Notes: a model not told the origin generated them from the letters alone. A stretch of 50,614 nt of DNA from CAILHX01 sp964511385 (GCA_964511385.1 CAZEFE010000013.1:1-50614), one strand, 5' to 3'. Shown: positions 17,501-25,731, counted from the stretch's first letter. A program made the numbers and translations.

Positions 17501-18956
17501 GGAGCTACAACTGATGCCCATGATTGCAAACGTCGTGAGCAATGGTAGCTCATCCGGGGTGAGAGAGGGAGCTACAACATGTGCTCCAACAACATCGACC
17601 GCACGAACATGGTAGCTCATCCGGGGTGAGAGAGGGAGCTACAACCCCACGGTGCAAACCCTGTTTGACCGTGGCATGGTAGCTCATCCGGGGTGAGAGA
17701 GGGAGCTACAACGTAGGCACCGGATGCCACAAGGCCGGTCTTATGGTAGCTCATCCGGGGTGAGAGAGGGAGCTACAACCGACCGCCGATAGGCGTGTTG
17801 ACGGCCGACATGGTAGCTCATCCGGGGTGAGAGAGGGAGCTACAACCCTTGAGGGTGAGCGCGCCGACCTGCTGTTATGGTAGCTCATCCGGGGTGAGAG
17901 AGGGAGCTACAACTCTGTTGTTGTTCCTCCGAAACCTCCAGTTATGGTAGCTCATCCGGGGTGAGAGAGGGAGCTACAACGCCTTCTGGTGCCCACCCGG
18001 CCTGCGTGGTATGGTAGCTCATCCGGGGTGAGAGAGGGAGCTACAACGGCTCTTGCCTGTCACCGCTTTGGTAATGGATGGTAGCTCATCCGGGGTGAGA
18101 GAGGGAGCTACAACATGCGCCTGCGCTTCCCTTGGCGTGTCTTTATGGTAGCTCATCCGGGGTGAGAGAGGGAGCTACAACGTGGCAGGCTTCTCAAAGT
18201 TTGGTGCGTACATGGTAGCTCATCCGGGGTGAGAGAGGGAGCTACAACGCTGGCATGAATTGCGCAATCCCCAGCGCCATGGTAGCTCATCCGGGGTGAG
18301 AGAGGGAGCTACAACGAACCAGCGCGTTGCCAGCATGCTCAACCTATGGTAGCTCATCCGGGGTGAGAGAGGGAGCTACAACCACGCACCACCGGGCTTG
18401 NNNNNNNNNNNNNNNNNNNNNNNNNNNNNNNNNNNNNNNNNNNNNNNNNNNNNNNNNNNNNNNNNNNNNNNNNNNNNNNNNNNNNNNNNNNNNNNNNNNN
18501 GCTTGCAGATTTCTGGAATGGTAGCTCATCCGGGGTGAGAGAGGGAGCTACAACCCGCCAGCCGCGCCTTTTCGGCGTTGTATGATGGTAGCTCATCCGG
18601 GGTGAGAGAGGGAGCTACAACGCCACAGACAAGGGCTTCATCAGCCATTCGATGGTAGCTCATCCGGGGTGAGAGAGGGAGCTACAACCCATTGGGCGGC
18701 GTATGGGTCAATCTCGTTATGGTAGCTCATCCGGGGTGAGAGAGGGAGCTACAACAACTCCGGCTTGATAGTTGTACGCAGCCTTATGGTAGCTCATCCG
18801 GGGTGAGAGAGGGAGCTACAACCGTCGTTAGCACATTGGTACAAGTAACAGTATGGTAGCTCATCCGGGGTGAGAGAGGGAGCTACAACCAATAAGTTTG
18901 CAGCGGACGCCGCACGCAAATGGTAGCTCATCCGGGGTGAGAGAGGGAGCTACAAC
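14594..18956 (-). CRISPR. Type II-C CRISPR array, 64 repeats and 63 spacers
   Basis: The 37-nt repeat reads ATGGTAGCTCATCCGGGG and so on to GGGAGCTACAAC on the plus strand and appears invariant. Spacers are all 30 nt, giving a 67-bp period. There are 57 repeats before the N gap (first at 14594, last at 18346) and 7 after it (18518 to 18920). Read on the minus strand the repeat begins GTTGTAGCTCCC, like the Neisseria crRNA repeat as I recall it, and it matches the tracrRNA anti-repeat. This sets crRNA transcription right to left. Spacers 32 (16708) and 40 (17244) are identical. Spacers 28 (16440) and 30 (16574) are reverse complements offset by one base. Base composition varies widely between spacers. 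Confidence 0.98.
18401..18500. other. 100-N assembly gap inside one spacer
   Basis: The gap splits one spacer into an 18-nt left part ending in GCTTG and a 17-nt right part beginning with GCTTG. Merging the shared five bases gives exactly 30 nt, the length of every other spacer. The run of N is therefore probably a scaffolding artefact rather than missing sequence. Confidence 0.8.
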
Positions 18957-19065
18957 GATGTGGCTGTTAGCCCCATAAAGGGGCCATCATCCACACCGTT
19001 CTCGCTTCGCGAGGCGAGCAAGAGTACTTATTTTTACTTCGAATACCTTGACTACAAGATCGAGG
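18957..19065 (-). promoter_or_regulatory. probable CRISPR leader
   Basis: This 109-bp segment lies immediately upstream of the array in the inferred direction of crRNA transcription and contains no gene. It has an A/T-rich stretch (AAGTAAAAATAAGTACT on the minus strand) suitable for a promoter or integration host factor. Two small hairpins are present: GCCCC/GGGGC at 18970-18984 and CTCGC/GCGAG at 19001-19018. The leader role rests on position and on repeat orientation. Confidence 0.6.
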
Positions 19066-19314
19066 TTATAAAATCTCGTCGCCCGTCTGTGGCTCTACGC
19101 CGCCCGTGCGGTTCAGCACGGCCAACGCCGCATCGAGATTGCCGCGTTTCGCCCGCTCCTTAAAATAATCAGCAGTCTTGATTGCCGCCAGTTTTTCGGC
19201 AATTGCGGTCACAATAAATTGATTCAAAGAAGTGCCGTCGTCGCGCGCGACCTGCTCAATGGATTGTTTCAACGATGCCGGTAGGCGCAAGGCGTAATTA
19301 CTATTGGTTCCCAT
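19066..19314 (-). CDS. HicB-type ribbon-helix-helix antitoxin
   Basis: This 82-residue protein looks like the DNA-binding antitoxin of a type II toxin-antitoxin pair. The N-terminus (YALRLPASLKQSIEQVARDD) followed by GTSLNQFIVTAIAEKL is the strand-helix-helix pattern of Arc/CopG-like proteins. The remaining tail would bind the toxin. Its start overlaps the end of the PIN gene by 14 bp. The order is toxin first and antitoxin second, the reverse of classical vapBC. Its stop is 109 bp from the first-transcribed CRISPR repeat on the same strand. Confidence 0.85.
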   Translation of the reverse strand: MGTNSNYALRLPASLKQSIEQVARDDGTSLNQFIVTAIAEKLAAIKTADYFKERAKRGNLDAALAVLNRTGGVEPQTGDEIL

Positions 19315-19732
19315 CTCGCAACTCCTTCAAAAACTCATTCGGTAGCATTACTTTCAAATTGAATTGCTGCGCCACACCTGAAAAGTCTGCCGTGTTGAAT
19401 GTCACAATCACATCCACCTGCCCGTTCACTGCGGCTTCCAGCACCATGTCGTCGTTTGCATCTTTCAACTGTGGCCGCCATAAATAAAATATCTCGGCTG
19501 GCTGCACAAATCCGGCAAGAACATCCAGAAAGTTCACCACCGCCGGTTTATCCAATTGCGCGGCCAGCAAATGTTCCGGCCTCAACAACACCGCTTCGTA
19601 TTCCAAAAACAGCGGCACGCTTGCAACCGGCTGGATTTTTCCTGCCAGCACCCGTTTCAACAATGCGGCGGAGGCGCCCTGCGGGCTACGCAAGCCTGCC
19701 ACCAGCACATTGGTATCCAGCAATATTTTCAT
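19301..19732 (-). CDS. PIN-domain toxin (putative VapC-like ribonuclease)
   Basis: PIN toxins are Mg-dependent ribonucleases that block translation. The 143 residues show the first acidic residue in MKILLDTNVLVAGL (D6), a middle acidic cluster around EYEAVLLRPEHL, and the later pair in LKDANDDMVLEAA and VIVTFNTADF. This is the COG1569-like PIN subfamily that is usually encoded just before a HicB-type antitoxin. All expected acidic positions are present, so it should be active. The divergent 114-bp region up to the DUF2461 gene should hold its promoter. Confidence 0.88.
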   Translation of the reverse strand: MKILLDTNVLVAGLRSPQGASAALLKRVLAGKIQPVASVPLFLEYEAVLLRPEHLLAAQLDKPAVVNFLDVLAGFVQPAEIFYLWRPQLKDANDDMVLEAAVNGQVDVIVTFNTADFSGVAQQFNLKVMLPNEFLKELRDGNQ

Positions 19733-19846
19733 ATTGCCAGCAATACTACTTGTTGCTTTTTCAATTTACAAGGTATTGCCGGTTGATAATAATAACCAAC
19801 TGATATTAAATACAAATTATCCGTATTACTGACGCCGTGCTGACTT

Positions 19847-20521
19847 ATGTTCACTAAAGATACCTTCAAATTCCTCGACGAGCTGGCCGCCAACAACCAC
19901 CGCGCCTGGTTCGAGGCGAACAAGCCGCGTTATGAAGCGCTGGTACGCGAGCCGGCGCTGGATTTTATTGCGGCGATGCAGCCGGTGCTGGAGGATTTTG
20001 CGCCGCACTTCGTGGCGGAGCCGCGCAAGGTGGGCGGATCACTCATGAGAGTCTTCCGCGATACGCGCTTTTCGCGCGACAAGACGCCGTACAAGACCAA
20101 CATCGGCATCCAGTTCCGCCACGAGTTGGGCAAGGATGTGCACGCGCCGGGCTTTTACGTACATATTGCGCCGGATGATTGCTTTTTGGGCGTGGGCTGC
20201 TGGCATCCGGATGCGGAAATGCTGGGCAAGATACGCGACCGCATTGTGGAGAAGCCGGAGCAGTGGTTTGCCGCGCGCGACCATAAAGACTTCACCGCGC
20301 AGTGGGCATTGGGCGGCGACAGCCTGACCCGGCCACCGCGCGGTTATGCGGCGGATCACCCTGCGCTGGAGGATTTGAAGCGCAAGGATTTTGTCGGCAT
20401 GGCGGCGTTAGGTGCCGCCGAGGCCACGGGCTCCGGCCTGGTGAAGCTGACGGGGCAGCGCTTCGCCGAGACGGTGCCGTTCATGCGCTTTTTGTGCGAG
20501 GCGCTGAACGTGCAGTTTTAA
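19847..20521 (+). CDS. DUF2461 family protein
   Basis: This is a 224-residue conserved cytosolic protein of unknown function (TIGR02453 family). Recognisable stretches are TFKFLDELAANNHRAWFEAN near the start, RVFRDTRFSRDKTPYKTNIG in the middle, and PGFYVHIAPDDCFLGVGCWH. These are the conserved blocks of the family. No membrane segment or signal is seen. It is transcribed alone toward efp and is followed by a clear terminator. The ribosome site before the ATG is weak. Confidence 0.9.
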   Translation: MFTKDTFKFLDELAANNHRAWFEANKPRYEALVREPALDFIAAMQPVLEDFAPHFVAEPRKVGGSLMRVFRDTRFSRDKTPYKTNIGIQFRHELGKDVHAPGFYVHIAPDDCFLGVGCWHPDAEMLGKIRDRIVEKPEQWFAARDHKDFTAQWALGGDSLTRPPRGYAADHPALEDLKRKDFVGMAALGAAEATGSGLVKLTGQRFAETVPFMRFLCEALNVQF

Positions 20522-20530
20522 GGCAATAAA

Positions 20531-20557
20531 AAAGCAGCCTTTGAGGCTGCTTTTTTT
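20531..20557. terminator. bidirectional terminator between DUF2461 gene and efp
   Basis: AGCAGCC pairs with GGCTGCT around a short loop (CTTTGAG region), with seven T after it on plus and six T after it on minus. It can end both the plus-strand DUF2461 gene and the minus-strand efp transcript. Confidence 0.85.
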
Positions 20558-20658
20558 AAGCTTTTCAGAATTGCGGTCGGGCAAGGCACCGGAGCGCAGA
20601 CAGTACAATTCGGTACGGCAAGCGACGGTAACGCCGCCCGGACGCGATTCTGTAAAGC

Positions 20659-21216
20659 TTACTTCACGCGGTTCTTGTATTCGCCGGTGCGGGTATCAAT
20701 TTCAATCTTGTCGCCGATGGAAACAAACAGCGGCACGGGCAGTTCAAAGCCGGTGGAAATCTTGGCGGGCTTCATCACCTTGCCGGAGGTATCGCCCTTC
20801 ACTGCGGGCTCGGTGTAGGTCACTTCGCGCACTACGGAGTTTGGCAGGTCAACGGAGATGGCTTTTTCGTTGTAGAACACCACTTCGCACTGCATGCCGT
20901 CTTCAATGTAGTTGATGGCGTCGCCCATGTTTTCGGCTTCGACTTCGTACTGGTTGTAATCCGCGTCCATGAATACGTACATCGGGTCGGCGAAATAGGA
21001 GTAGGTGCATTCCTTCTTGTCCAGCACCACGACTTCAAACTTGTCGTCGGCCTTGTAGACGGATTCGCTGGGCGCTTCGGTCAGCAGGTTCTTGAACTTC
21101 ATCTTGACGACCGCCGAGTTCCGGCCGGATTTGTTGTATTCGGTCTTCTGAACCACCAGCGGATCGTTGCCGATCATGATGACGTTACCAACGCGGAGTT
21201 CTTGTGCGGTTTTCAT
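20659..21216 (-). CDS. efp: elongation factor P (arginine-tip type)
   Basis: EF-P relieves ribosomes stalled at polyproline stretches. The protein has 185 residues and three beta-barrel domains, beginning MKTAQELRVGNVI and ending in IDTRTGEYKNRVK. The tip loop that reaches the peptidyl transferase centre reads YNKSGRNSAV with Arg32 where Escherichia coli has lysine. This is the form modified by rhamnosylation. The matching enzyme gene earP lies 42 bp upstream on the same strand. AGGAC stands before the ATG. Confidence 0.97.
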   Translation of the reverse strand: MKTAQELRVGNVIMIGNDPLVVQKTEYNKSGRNSAVVKMKFKNLLTEAPSESVYKADDKFEVVVLDKKECTYSYFADPMYVFMDADYNQYEVEAENMGDAINYIEDGMQCEVVFYNEKAISVDLPNSVVREVTYTEPAVKGDTSGKVMKPAKISTGFELPVPLFVSIGDKIEIDTRTGEYKNRVK

Positions 21217-21258
21217 GAGAGTGTCCTGTCTGCATCTGCAAAAATATAAAGCCTTGGA

Positions 21259-22416
21259 TTATAACCTGTTTTCATTCCTTTTTGCCAGGCAAAAATCAAC
21301 CAGCCCGGTCGCTTGATCTTTTTGCTGCGCCAGCTGCCCGGCCCAGCGCCGCGCGTGCAGTTGCAATGCCTCGCGATGCCGCCACAGCGTGGCCCAGTCG
21401 CCTGGTGCAAGGCATTTGCCCTGCTTTCCATTCCACGCCTGCCAGAATGCGGTTACATCGGCGGCAACGTCCGGCGGCAGTTGCCCGGTATATATCGATA
21501 AGAATGCTTCCAGCTTTTTCCAGTGCGCGTCTTCCGGCTGCGGGTAAATATTCCAGACCAGCGGCTTGGCGGCCCACTGTGCCCTGACAAACGAATCTTC
21601 ACCGCGCACGAAGTTGCACTCGCACAGCCACAGCAAGGCATCATACTCAGGCTGCGCCAGGAAAGGCAGCACGCGCAACTCCAGGCTGCCGCGGCTGAAC
21701 GCCTGCCCCGGACAAAGCTCCGGCACTTGCAGCCAGGCGGCGGCTTGCGGCAGCAGTTTGCCCACCGGCAGCAGGCAAGTCACCAGGGTGGCACTTTGTG
21801 CGAACGCTTGCAGCAGGTTTCCCAGGCCCGGGTTTTCGTAGCCGAACAGCGATACCCGGAGTTCCTCCGGCCGGCGCTCCGGCAACCCCAGCCCGGCCGC
21901 CAGTTGTGCCGCAGCCTGGGTAAAATCCGTAGCACCCAGCAAGCCGCCGGTGTTTGCGGTAAAGCCGGGGAAATAGAAATATTTGGTCAGCGGCAGTTGT
22001 GGGTGGGGCGACGCCATGCCGTGCCACTCGGCAGCCCACGGCTCGGCGGTGAGGTATTCCAGGTTGATCCACAGCGGTTTGGCCGGGCTTGCCGCCATGG
22101 CAGCCAGGTAAGTCGGCGGCAGTTCACAGGCAAATGCCTCGATCACCACGTCGGCCGGCGCAACCTCGGGAAAAGGCGCCGCCCAGTGCCGGACCTCGAC
22201 CCCCTGCCAGGTCTGCTGCAATGATCCGGGGTTTATCTGCGGGCATAACGCCTGCAGGCAGGCCAGGTCGTCCAGCCAGAGCCGGACGGTGATGCCGTGT
22301 GTTTCGGCCAGTTGCGTTGCCAGGCGCCAGCACACGCCGATGTCACCGTAGTTATCCACCACGGTGCAAAAAATGTCCCAATGCCGGTTGACTAGCGGCC
22401 TTTCTGCTCCAGCCAC
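21259..22416 (-). CDS. earP: EF-P arginine-32 rhamnosyltransferase
   Basis: EarP transfers rhamnose from dTDP-rhamnose to Arg32 of EF-P. The 385 residues fold as two Rossmann-like (GT-B) domains. The N-terminal motif is IFCTVVDNYGDIGVCWRLA with the invariant D21. The sugar-nucleotide site is RGEDSFVRAQWAAKPLVW, and NLEYLTAEPW is also conserved. The start is a GTG at 22416 with GGAG 9 nt upstream. It overlaps the end of the CDF transporter gene by 25 bp, so the exporter, earP and efp are probably co-transcribed. Confidence 0.95.
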   Translation of the reverse strand: MAGAERPLVNRHWDIFCTVVDNYGDIGVCWRLATQLAETHGITVRLWLDDLACLQALCPQINPGSLQQTWQGVEVRHWAAPFPEVAPADVVIEAFACELPPTYLAAMAASPAKPLWINLEYLTAEPWAAEWHGMASPHPQLPLTKYFYFPGFTANTGGLLGATDFTQAAAQLAAGLGLPERRPEELRVSLFGYENPGLGNLLQAFAQSATLVTCLLPVGKLLPQAAAWLQVPELCPGQAFSRGSLELRVLPFLAQPEYDALLWLCECNFVRGEDSFVRAQWAAKPLVWNIYPQPEDAHWKKLEAFLSIYTGQLPPDVAADVTAFWQAWNGKQGKCLAPGDWATLWRHREALQLHARRWAGQLAQQKDQATGLVDFCLAKRNENRL

Positions 22417-23282
22417 GCTTCGGTCTCCGGTTGCAGGGTGACGTGGTTGATACCGTAGCGCTGGTCCAGCATTTCGCGCATGTCCGGCAGCACATGCATC
22501 CAGCCGTGCAGGTCGTCCAGCACCACGTGGGCGGAAAGCGCCACCACGCCGGAAGCCAGCGTCCAGATGTGGACATCGTGCACCGAATTAACGCCGGGCA
22601 TGTTGCCCATTTCCTGCTCCACAACGTCCGGATCGATATGCTCGGGCACGCCCTCCATGAGCACATGTACGGCCTCGCGCAGCAGGTTGGTGGTCGAAAC
22701 CAGCAGCAGCCCGGAAATCAGCATGGACAGGATCGCGTCAATCGGCACCCAGCCGGTAAAGTAGATCACCGCCCCCGCCGCCAGGGCCGCCACCGAGCCC
22801 AGCAGATCGCCCATCACATGCAGCATGGCGGCGCGCGAGTTGATGTTTTTCTCGCTTTTGTTCAGCGCATAAGCCACCCCGATATTCACCAGCAGGCCGA
22901 TAAACGCGATCACCATGACCTGCCCGCCGGCCACCTCCCGTGGCGAACTCAGGCGATGGATCGCCTCCTGCACGATGCCGAAAATAATCATCAGCATCAG
23001 CAGCCCGTTGAACAGCGCCACCAGCACCTCAACCCGCGCCAGGCCATAGGTATGCCGCTTGCTCGGCGGCCGTTGCGCCACCCAGGCCGCAAACCAGGCC
23101 AGCGCCAGCGCGGCAGAATCCGAGAACATGTGCCCGGCATCACCCAGCAACGCCAGCGAGTGGGTCAGCCAGCCACCGACCGCCTCGACCAGCGCGAAAC
23201 CCAGGGTGAGCAACACCGGCCAGAGCAGGTTAAGGTGCGTGCGGGAGCCGTGGCGATGCGGGAGATCGTGTTGATGAACCAT
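22392..23282 (-). CDS. cation diffusion facilitator (zinc-type) metal exporter
   Basis: This inner-membrane proton/metal antiporter exports divalent cations, most likely zinc. The 296 residues include six membrane segments and a C-terminal cytosolic domain. The metal-site residues are D48, H51 and D55 (LLGDAGHMFSDSAAL) and H155 and D159 (MLHVMGDLLGS). The His/Asp arrangement in these helices is that of the zinc subgroup. The His-rich N-terminus (HQHDLPHRHG) fits. The region before the ATG has no clear ribosome site and holds the terminator of the upstream EF-hand gene. Confidence 0.93.
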   Translation of the reverse strand: MVHQHDLPHRHGSRTHLNLLWPVLLTLGFALVEAVGGWLTHSLALLGDAGHMFSDSAALALAWFAAWVAQRPPSKRHTYGLARVEVLVALFNGLLMLMIIFGIVQEAIHRLSSPREVAGGQVMVIAFIGLLVNIGVAYALNKSEKNINSRAAMLHVMGDLLGSVAALAAGAVIYFTGWVPIDAILSMLISGLLLVSTTNLLREAVHVLMEGVPEHIDPDVVEQEMGNMPGVNSVHDVHIWTLASGVVALSAHVVLDDLHGWMHVLPDMREMLDQRYGINHVTLQPETEAWLEQKGR

Positions 23283-23293
23283 GAATGAATACT

Positions 23294-23329
23294 CAAAAAA
23301 ATGCCGACCGGAAACATTCCAGTCGGCAT
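23294..23329 (-). terminator. intrinsic terminator after the EF-hand gene
   Basis: On the minus strand ATGCCGACTGGAA pairs with TTTCCGGTCGGCAT and is followed by a run of T. It lies 25 bp after the EF-hand gene and just before the CDF exporter. Confidence 0.85.
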
Positions 23330-23353
23330 CTTATCAGCAAAGCCTGACAAATA

Positions 23354-23686
23354 TTATTGCGGCTTGCCGTCTTTCATTTCACGGCGCTTTTCCATGTGAT
23401 CGCGCATTTTTTCGCGCATCATGTCGCGGCCCTTGCGCGCCTCCTCCTGGTCAATCACACCATCGCCGTTGGTATCCATCTTTTTGAAGTGTTCCTGCAT
23501 CTGCTTTTCATGGAATGCCTTGAATTCATCGTAACTGAGTTTGCCGTCATGGTTGGCATCCGCATCTTCAAACATGCCATGACGTCCGTGCCCGTCTCCG
23601 GGCGGCGGCGGATTCTCGGCCCATGCCGTGCCTTGCAGAGCCAACAACAGTAGCGCGCCAGCGGAAATGCCCAAAAATTTGTTCAT
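23354..23686 (-). CDS. periplasmic EF-hand calcium-binding protein
   Basis: This is a 110-residue secreted protein with a signal peptide (MNKFLGISAGALLLLALQG, cleaved after AWA). Two EF-hand loops follow: DANHDGKLSYDE (residues 43-54) and DTNGDGVIDQEE (71-82), both with all calcium ligands. The C-terminal tail is rich in Arg, Lys, Met and Glu. The ATG at 23686 is chosen because GGAG precedes it and the signal peptide begins there. A longer in-frame start would add 25 non-signal residues. The function is unknown. A role in calcium or metal buffering is only a guess. Confidence 0.85.
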   Translation of the reverse strand: MNKFLGISAGALLLLALQGTAWAENPPPPGDGHGRHGMFEDADANHDGKLSYDEFKAFHEKQMQEHFKKMDTNGDGVIDQEEARKGRDMMREKMRDHMEKRREMKDGKPQ

Positions 23687-23778
23687 CTTGATCTCCGAAA
23701 AGTTAACTGAATACGAACCTGCCCTCATGCAACGCGTGCATGGCAGTGCCGTTGACCTCACGCAATCGTTAAAGTTTT

Positions 23779-23798
23779 TTGTTATATAAAAATAACAA
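23779..23798. promoter_or_regulatory. palindrome upstream of yezD promoter, candidate LysR-type (CysB/Cbl-like) site
   Basis: TTGTTAT and ATAACAA form a perfect inverted repeat with a 6-bp A/T centre. It is centred about 54 bp before the predicted start of the yezD transcript, a usual place for a LysR-type activator. Assignment to a sulfur regulator is inference from context. Confidence 0.45.
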
Positions 23799-23806
23799 CA
23801 AAGTCT

Positions 23807-23835
23807 TTCACATTATATGTGCGGCTTCCTATACT
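23807..23835 (+). promoter_or_regulatory. sigma-70 promoter of yezD and possibly the porin
   Basis: TTCACA (5 of 6 to consensus) and TATACT (5 of 6) are separated by exactly 17 bp. Transcription should start near 23842, 26 bp before the yezD ATG. Confidence 0.7.
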
Positions 23836-23867
23836 TCGCCGCGTACCAACTTCAAGCGCGAGCAATC

Positions 23868-24041
23868 ATGGCCGAACAGACTACCCAGAGCAGAAGTACC
23901 CAGGACTCACTCGACGAGAGCCGGGTCATCCGCGAAGTGCTGAAAGCGCTGCAGAACATCCGCTTCGGCTCGGTAGAAATCACCGTGCACGAAGGCAGGG
24001 CAACGCTGATCGAGCGCAAGGAAAAGGTTCGGCTGCAATAA
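23868..24041 (+). CDS. YezD family protein (DUF2292)
   Basis: This is a 57-residue small protein of the DUF2292/YezD family, which is often found beside sulfate or cysteine assimilation genes. The conserved part is VLKALQNIRFGSVEITVHEG followed by a short basic tail (RATLIERKEKVRLQ). It begins at the ATG at 23868. An earlier in-frame ATG (23817) lies upstream of the predicted transcription start and cannot be used from that promoter. The biochemical role is unknown. It opens the plus-strand sulfur region. Confidence 0.85.
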   Translation: MAEQTTQSRSTQDSLDESRVIREVLKALQNIRFGSVEITVHEGRATLIERKEKVRLQ

Positions 24042-24132
24042 CTTTTAGTTTTACCCAATCCAACCGGATCACCGGCGGAACAATTTTTAACACAACGCAT
24101 TGACGGACTGACCGAATGTACGGAGGGACGAA

Positions 24133-24225
24133 ATGAAATTTATTAAAACCGTCCTCAACGGACTTTATGGAGAACGTCATGACATTCAAAAGAAAGATTA
24201 TCCCCGCGCTCATCATCAGCGGTAG
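24133..24225 (+). CDS. possible 30-residue leader peptide overlapping the porin start
   Basis: An ATG with a strong GGAGGG site 5 nt upstream opens a 30-codon frame (MKFIKTVLNGLYGERH onward). It ends at 24225, overlapping the first 47 bases of the porin gene in another frame. The porin has its own GGAG site inside this frame. Such an arrangement could couple or restrain porin translation. I do not recognise the peptide and it may be chance. Confidence 0.3.
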   Translation: MKFIKTVLNGLYGERHDIQKKDYPRAHHQR

Positions 24226-25612
24226 CGTATTTGCCGCATCCGGCAACGTGTACGCCAACGATAGCGACGAACTGGAAAAACTGCGCGCACTGGTGCAGGA
24301 ACTCGACCAGAAAATCCGCGTAATCGACCGCAAGAACGAACTGGCGGAAGAAGCCGCCGCGGCCAAGAAGAAAGAAACGCCAGTGGTCAAGGCCAGCAAG
24401 GATGGCTTCGGCATCGAGTCCGGCGACGGCAACTTCAAGATCAAGTTCGGCGGCCTGATCCAGGGCGATTACCGCTACTTCAACAATGGCCGCAGCGCCG
24501 GCGGCGCTGCCGGCGGCCAAGCTGTAGACACCGCCATTGCCCGCCGCGCGGAGCCCATCATCCAGGCCACCCTGTTCGATAAATACGATTTCGTTTATGT
24601 CGGCGAGTTCGGCTCTAACGCCGGCACCAACAGCAATACCATTGTGGACGCGTTCGGCCGCGCACGCTTCTCGCCAGCATTCACCGTGCAGGCCGGCCGG
24701 TTCCAGGTGCCATTGAGCCTGGGCCGTTTGCAGGGCAGCAACACCATCAAGTTCGTCGAACGCGCTTACCCGACCGATGCCCTGCTGCCCAACCGCTCCC
24801 AGGGCTTTGCCGTACTGGGTACCGTGCTGGACAAGAAACTGGACTACTCGGTTGGCATTTACAACACCCTGATTGACGGTGCCAGCGAAAACACCACCAC
24901 GGACACCAACAATGACAAGGAATACGCAGCGCGCCTGTTCGCCAGACCGTTCCAGGGCAGCGACAGCGCCCTGGCCGGCCTGGGTTTCGGTATCGCCGCC
25001 ACCTATGGTGAAGTCCGGTTTGCCGACCTGCCAGGCACGTACAAATCCTCGGCGCAAAACACCATCTTTACAAACATAGGGGTCAATGACGGCAAGCGCT
25101 ATCGCTGGGCACCGCAAGCGCACTATTTCTACGGGCCGTTCGGCGTGATCGGCGAATATGTCAAATCATCCCAGGAAATCAACACCGCCATCGGCGCCGC
25201 CAACCGCAAGACGGTGGAGCACGATGCCTGGCAAATCGAAGCTTCCTACCTGCTGACCGGTGAAAATGCCTCGTTGGGCGCCGTCACGCCGAAGCGCGAC
25301 TTCGACTTCGACAAGGGCACCTGGGGCGCATGGGAAGTGGTGGGGCGTTACACCGAGCTCAACCTGGATGACGACATCTTCAAGAATGCAACCAACACCG
25401 CCGCTTCCGCCATTTATGCCAATCCGACATCCAGCGTCAGTTCGGCAAGCACATGGACGCTCGGCGTGAATTGGTACCTGAACCAGAACGCCAAGATCGC
25501 GCTGAACTACCTCGACACCTCGTTTGACGGCGGTGGCGGTGGTACCAACGCCACCCCGATCGACCGCGAGGACGAACGCGCCCTGCTCGCTCGCTTCCAG
25601 GTGCAGTTCTAA
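24179..25612 (+). CDS. OprO/OprP-like outer-membrane porin
   Basis: This is an anion-type or substrate-selective trimeric porin of the phosphate-selective porin O/P family. The protein has 477 residues. It has a signal peptide (KIIPALIISGSVFAASGNVYA) and a short periplasmic coiled coil (LEKLRALVQELDQKIRVIDR). A barrel of alternating strands follows, starting FKIKFGGLIQGDYRYF and ending in the aromatic terminus RFQVQF. Family strand motifs such as VQAGRFQVPLSLGRLQGSN are present. I chose the ATG at 24179, with GGAG 6 nt upstream, over the one four codons earlier. Lying before a sulfate-binding protein, it probably admits sulfate or sulfonates. Confidence 0.9.
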   Translation: MTFKRKIIPALIISGSVFAASGNVYANDSDELEKLRALVQELDQKIRVIDRKNELAEEAAAAKKKETPVVKASKDGFGIESGDGNFKIKFGGLIQGDYRYFNNGRSAGGAAGGQAVDTAIARRAEPIIQATLFDKYDFVYVGEFGSNAGTNSNTIVDAFGRARFSPAFTVQAGRFQVPLSLGRLQGSNTIKFVERAYPTDALLPNRSQGFAVLGTVLDKKLDYSVGIYNTLIDGASENTTTDTNNDKEYAARLFARPFQGSDSALAGLGFGIAATYGEVRFADLPGTYKSSAQNTIFTNIGVNDGKRYRWAPQAHYFYGPFGVIGEYVKSSQEINTAIGAANRKTVEHDAWQIEASYLLTGENASLGAVTPKRDFDFDKGTWGAWEVVGRYTELNLDDDIFKNATNTAASAIYANPTSSVSSASTWTLGVNWYLNQNAKIALNYLDTSFDGGGGGTNATPIDREDERALLARFQVQF

Positions 25613-25621
25613 AAGCTCCCT

Positions 25622-25659
25622 GGCTACCCTCCATCCCTGGCTGGCGCTGGAGGGTAGCC
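25622..25659 (+). terminator. hairpin between porin and sbp
   Basis: GGCTACCCTCCA pairs perfectly with TGGAGGGTAGCC, 9 bp after the porin stop. There is no T run after it, so it may stabilise the porin mRNA end or terminate weakly. Confidence 0.5.
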
Positions 25660-25731
25660 GGTTGTTCGTGAACCGGCCGAAAGATTGACCAGGGCGTTCT
25701 TAACCGTTTTTTTATTACATAGGAAATTTTC

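Noticed and set aside
18327..18596. Short open frames spanning the N run and repeats
   Set aside because: They consist of CRISPR repeat sequence and undefined bases and are not genes.
14594..18956. Neisseria-style promoters inside each CRISPR repeat
   Set aside because: The repeat end reads TGAGCTACCAT on the crRNA strand. The TG is three bases from a poor -10 (TACCAT), so it lacks the proper extended -10 spacing seen in Neisseria. It is not excluded, but not supported.
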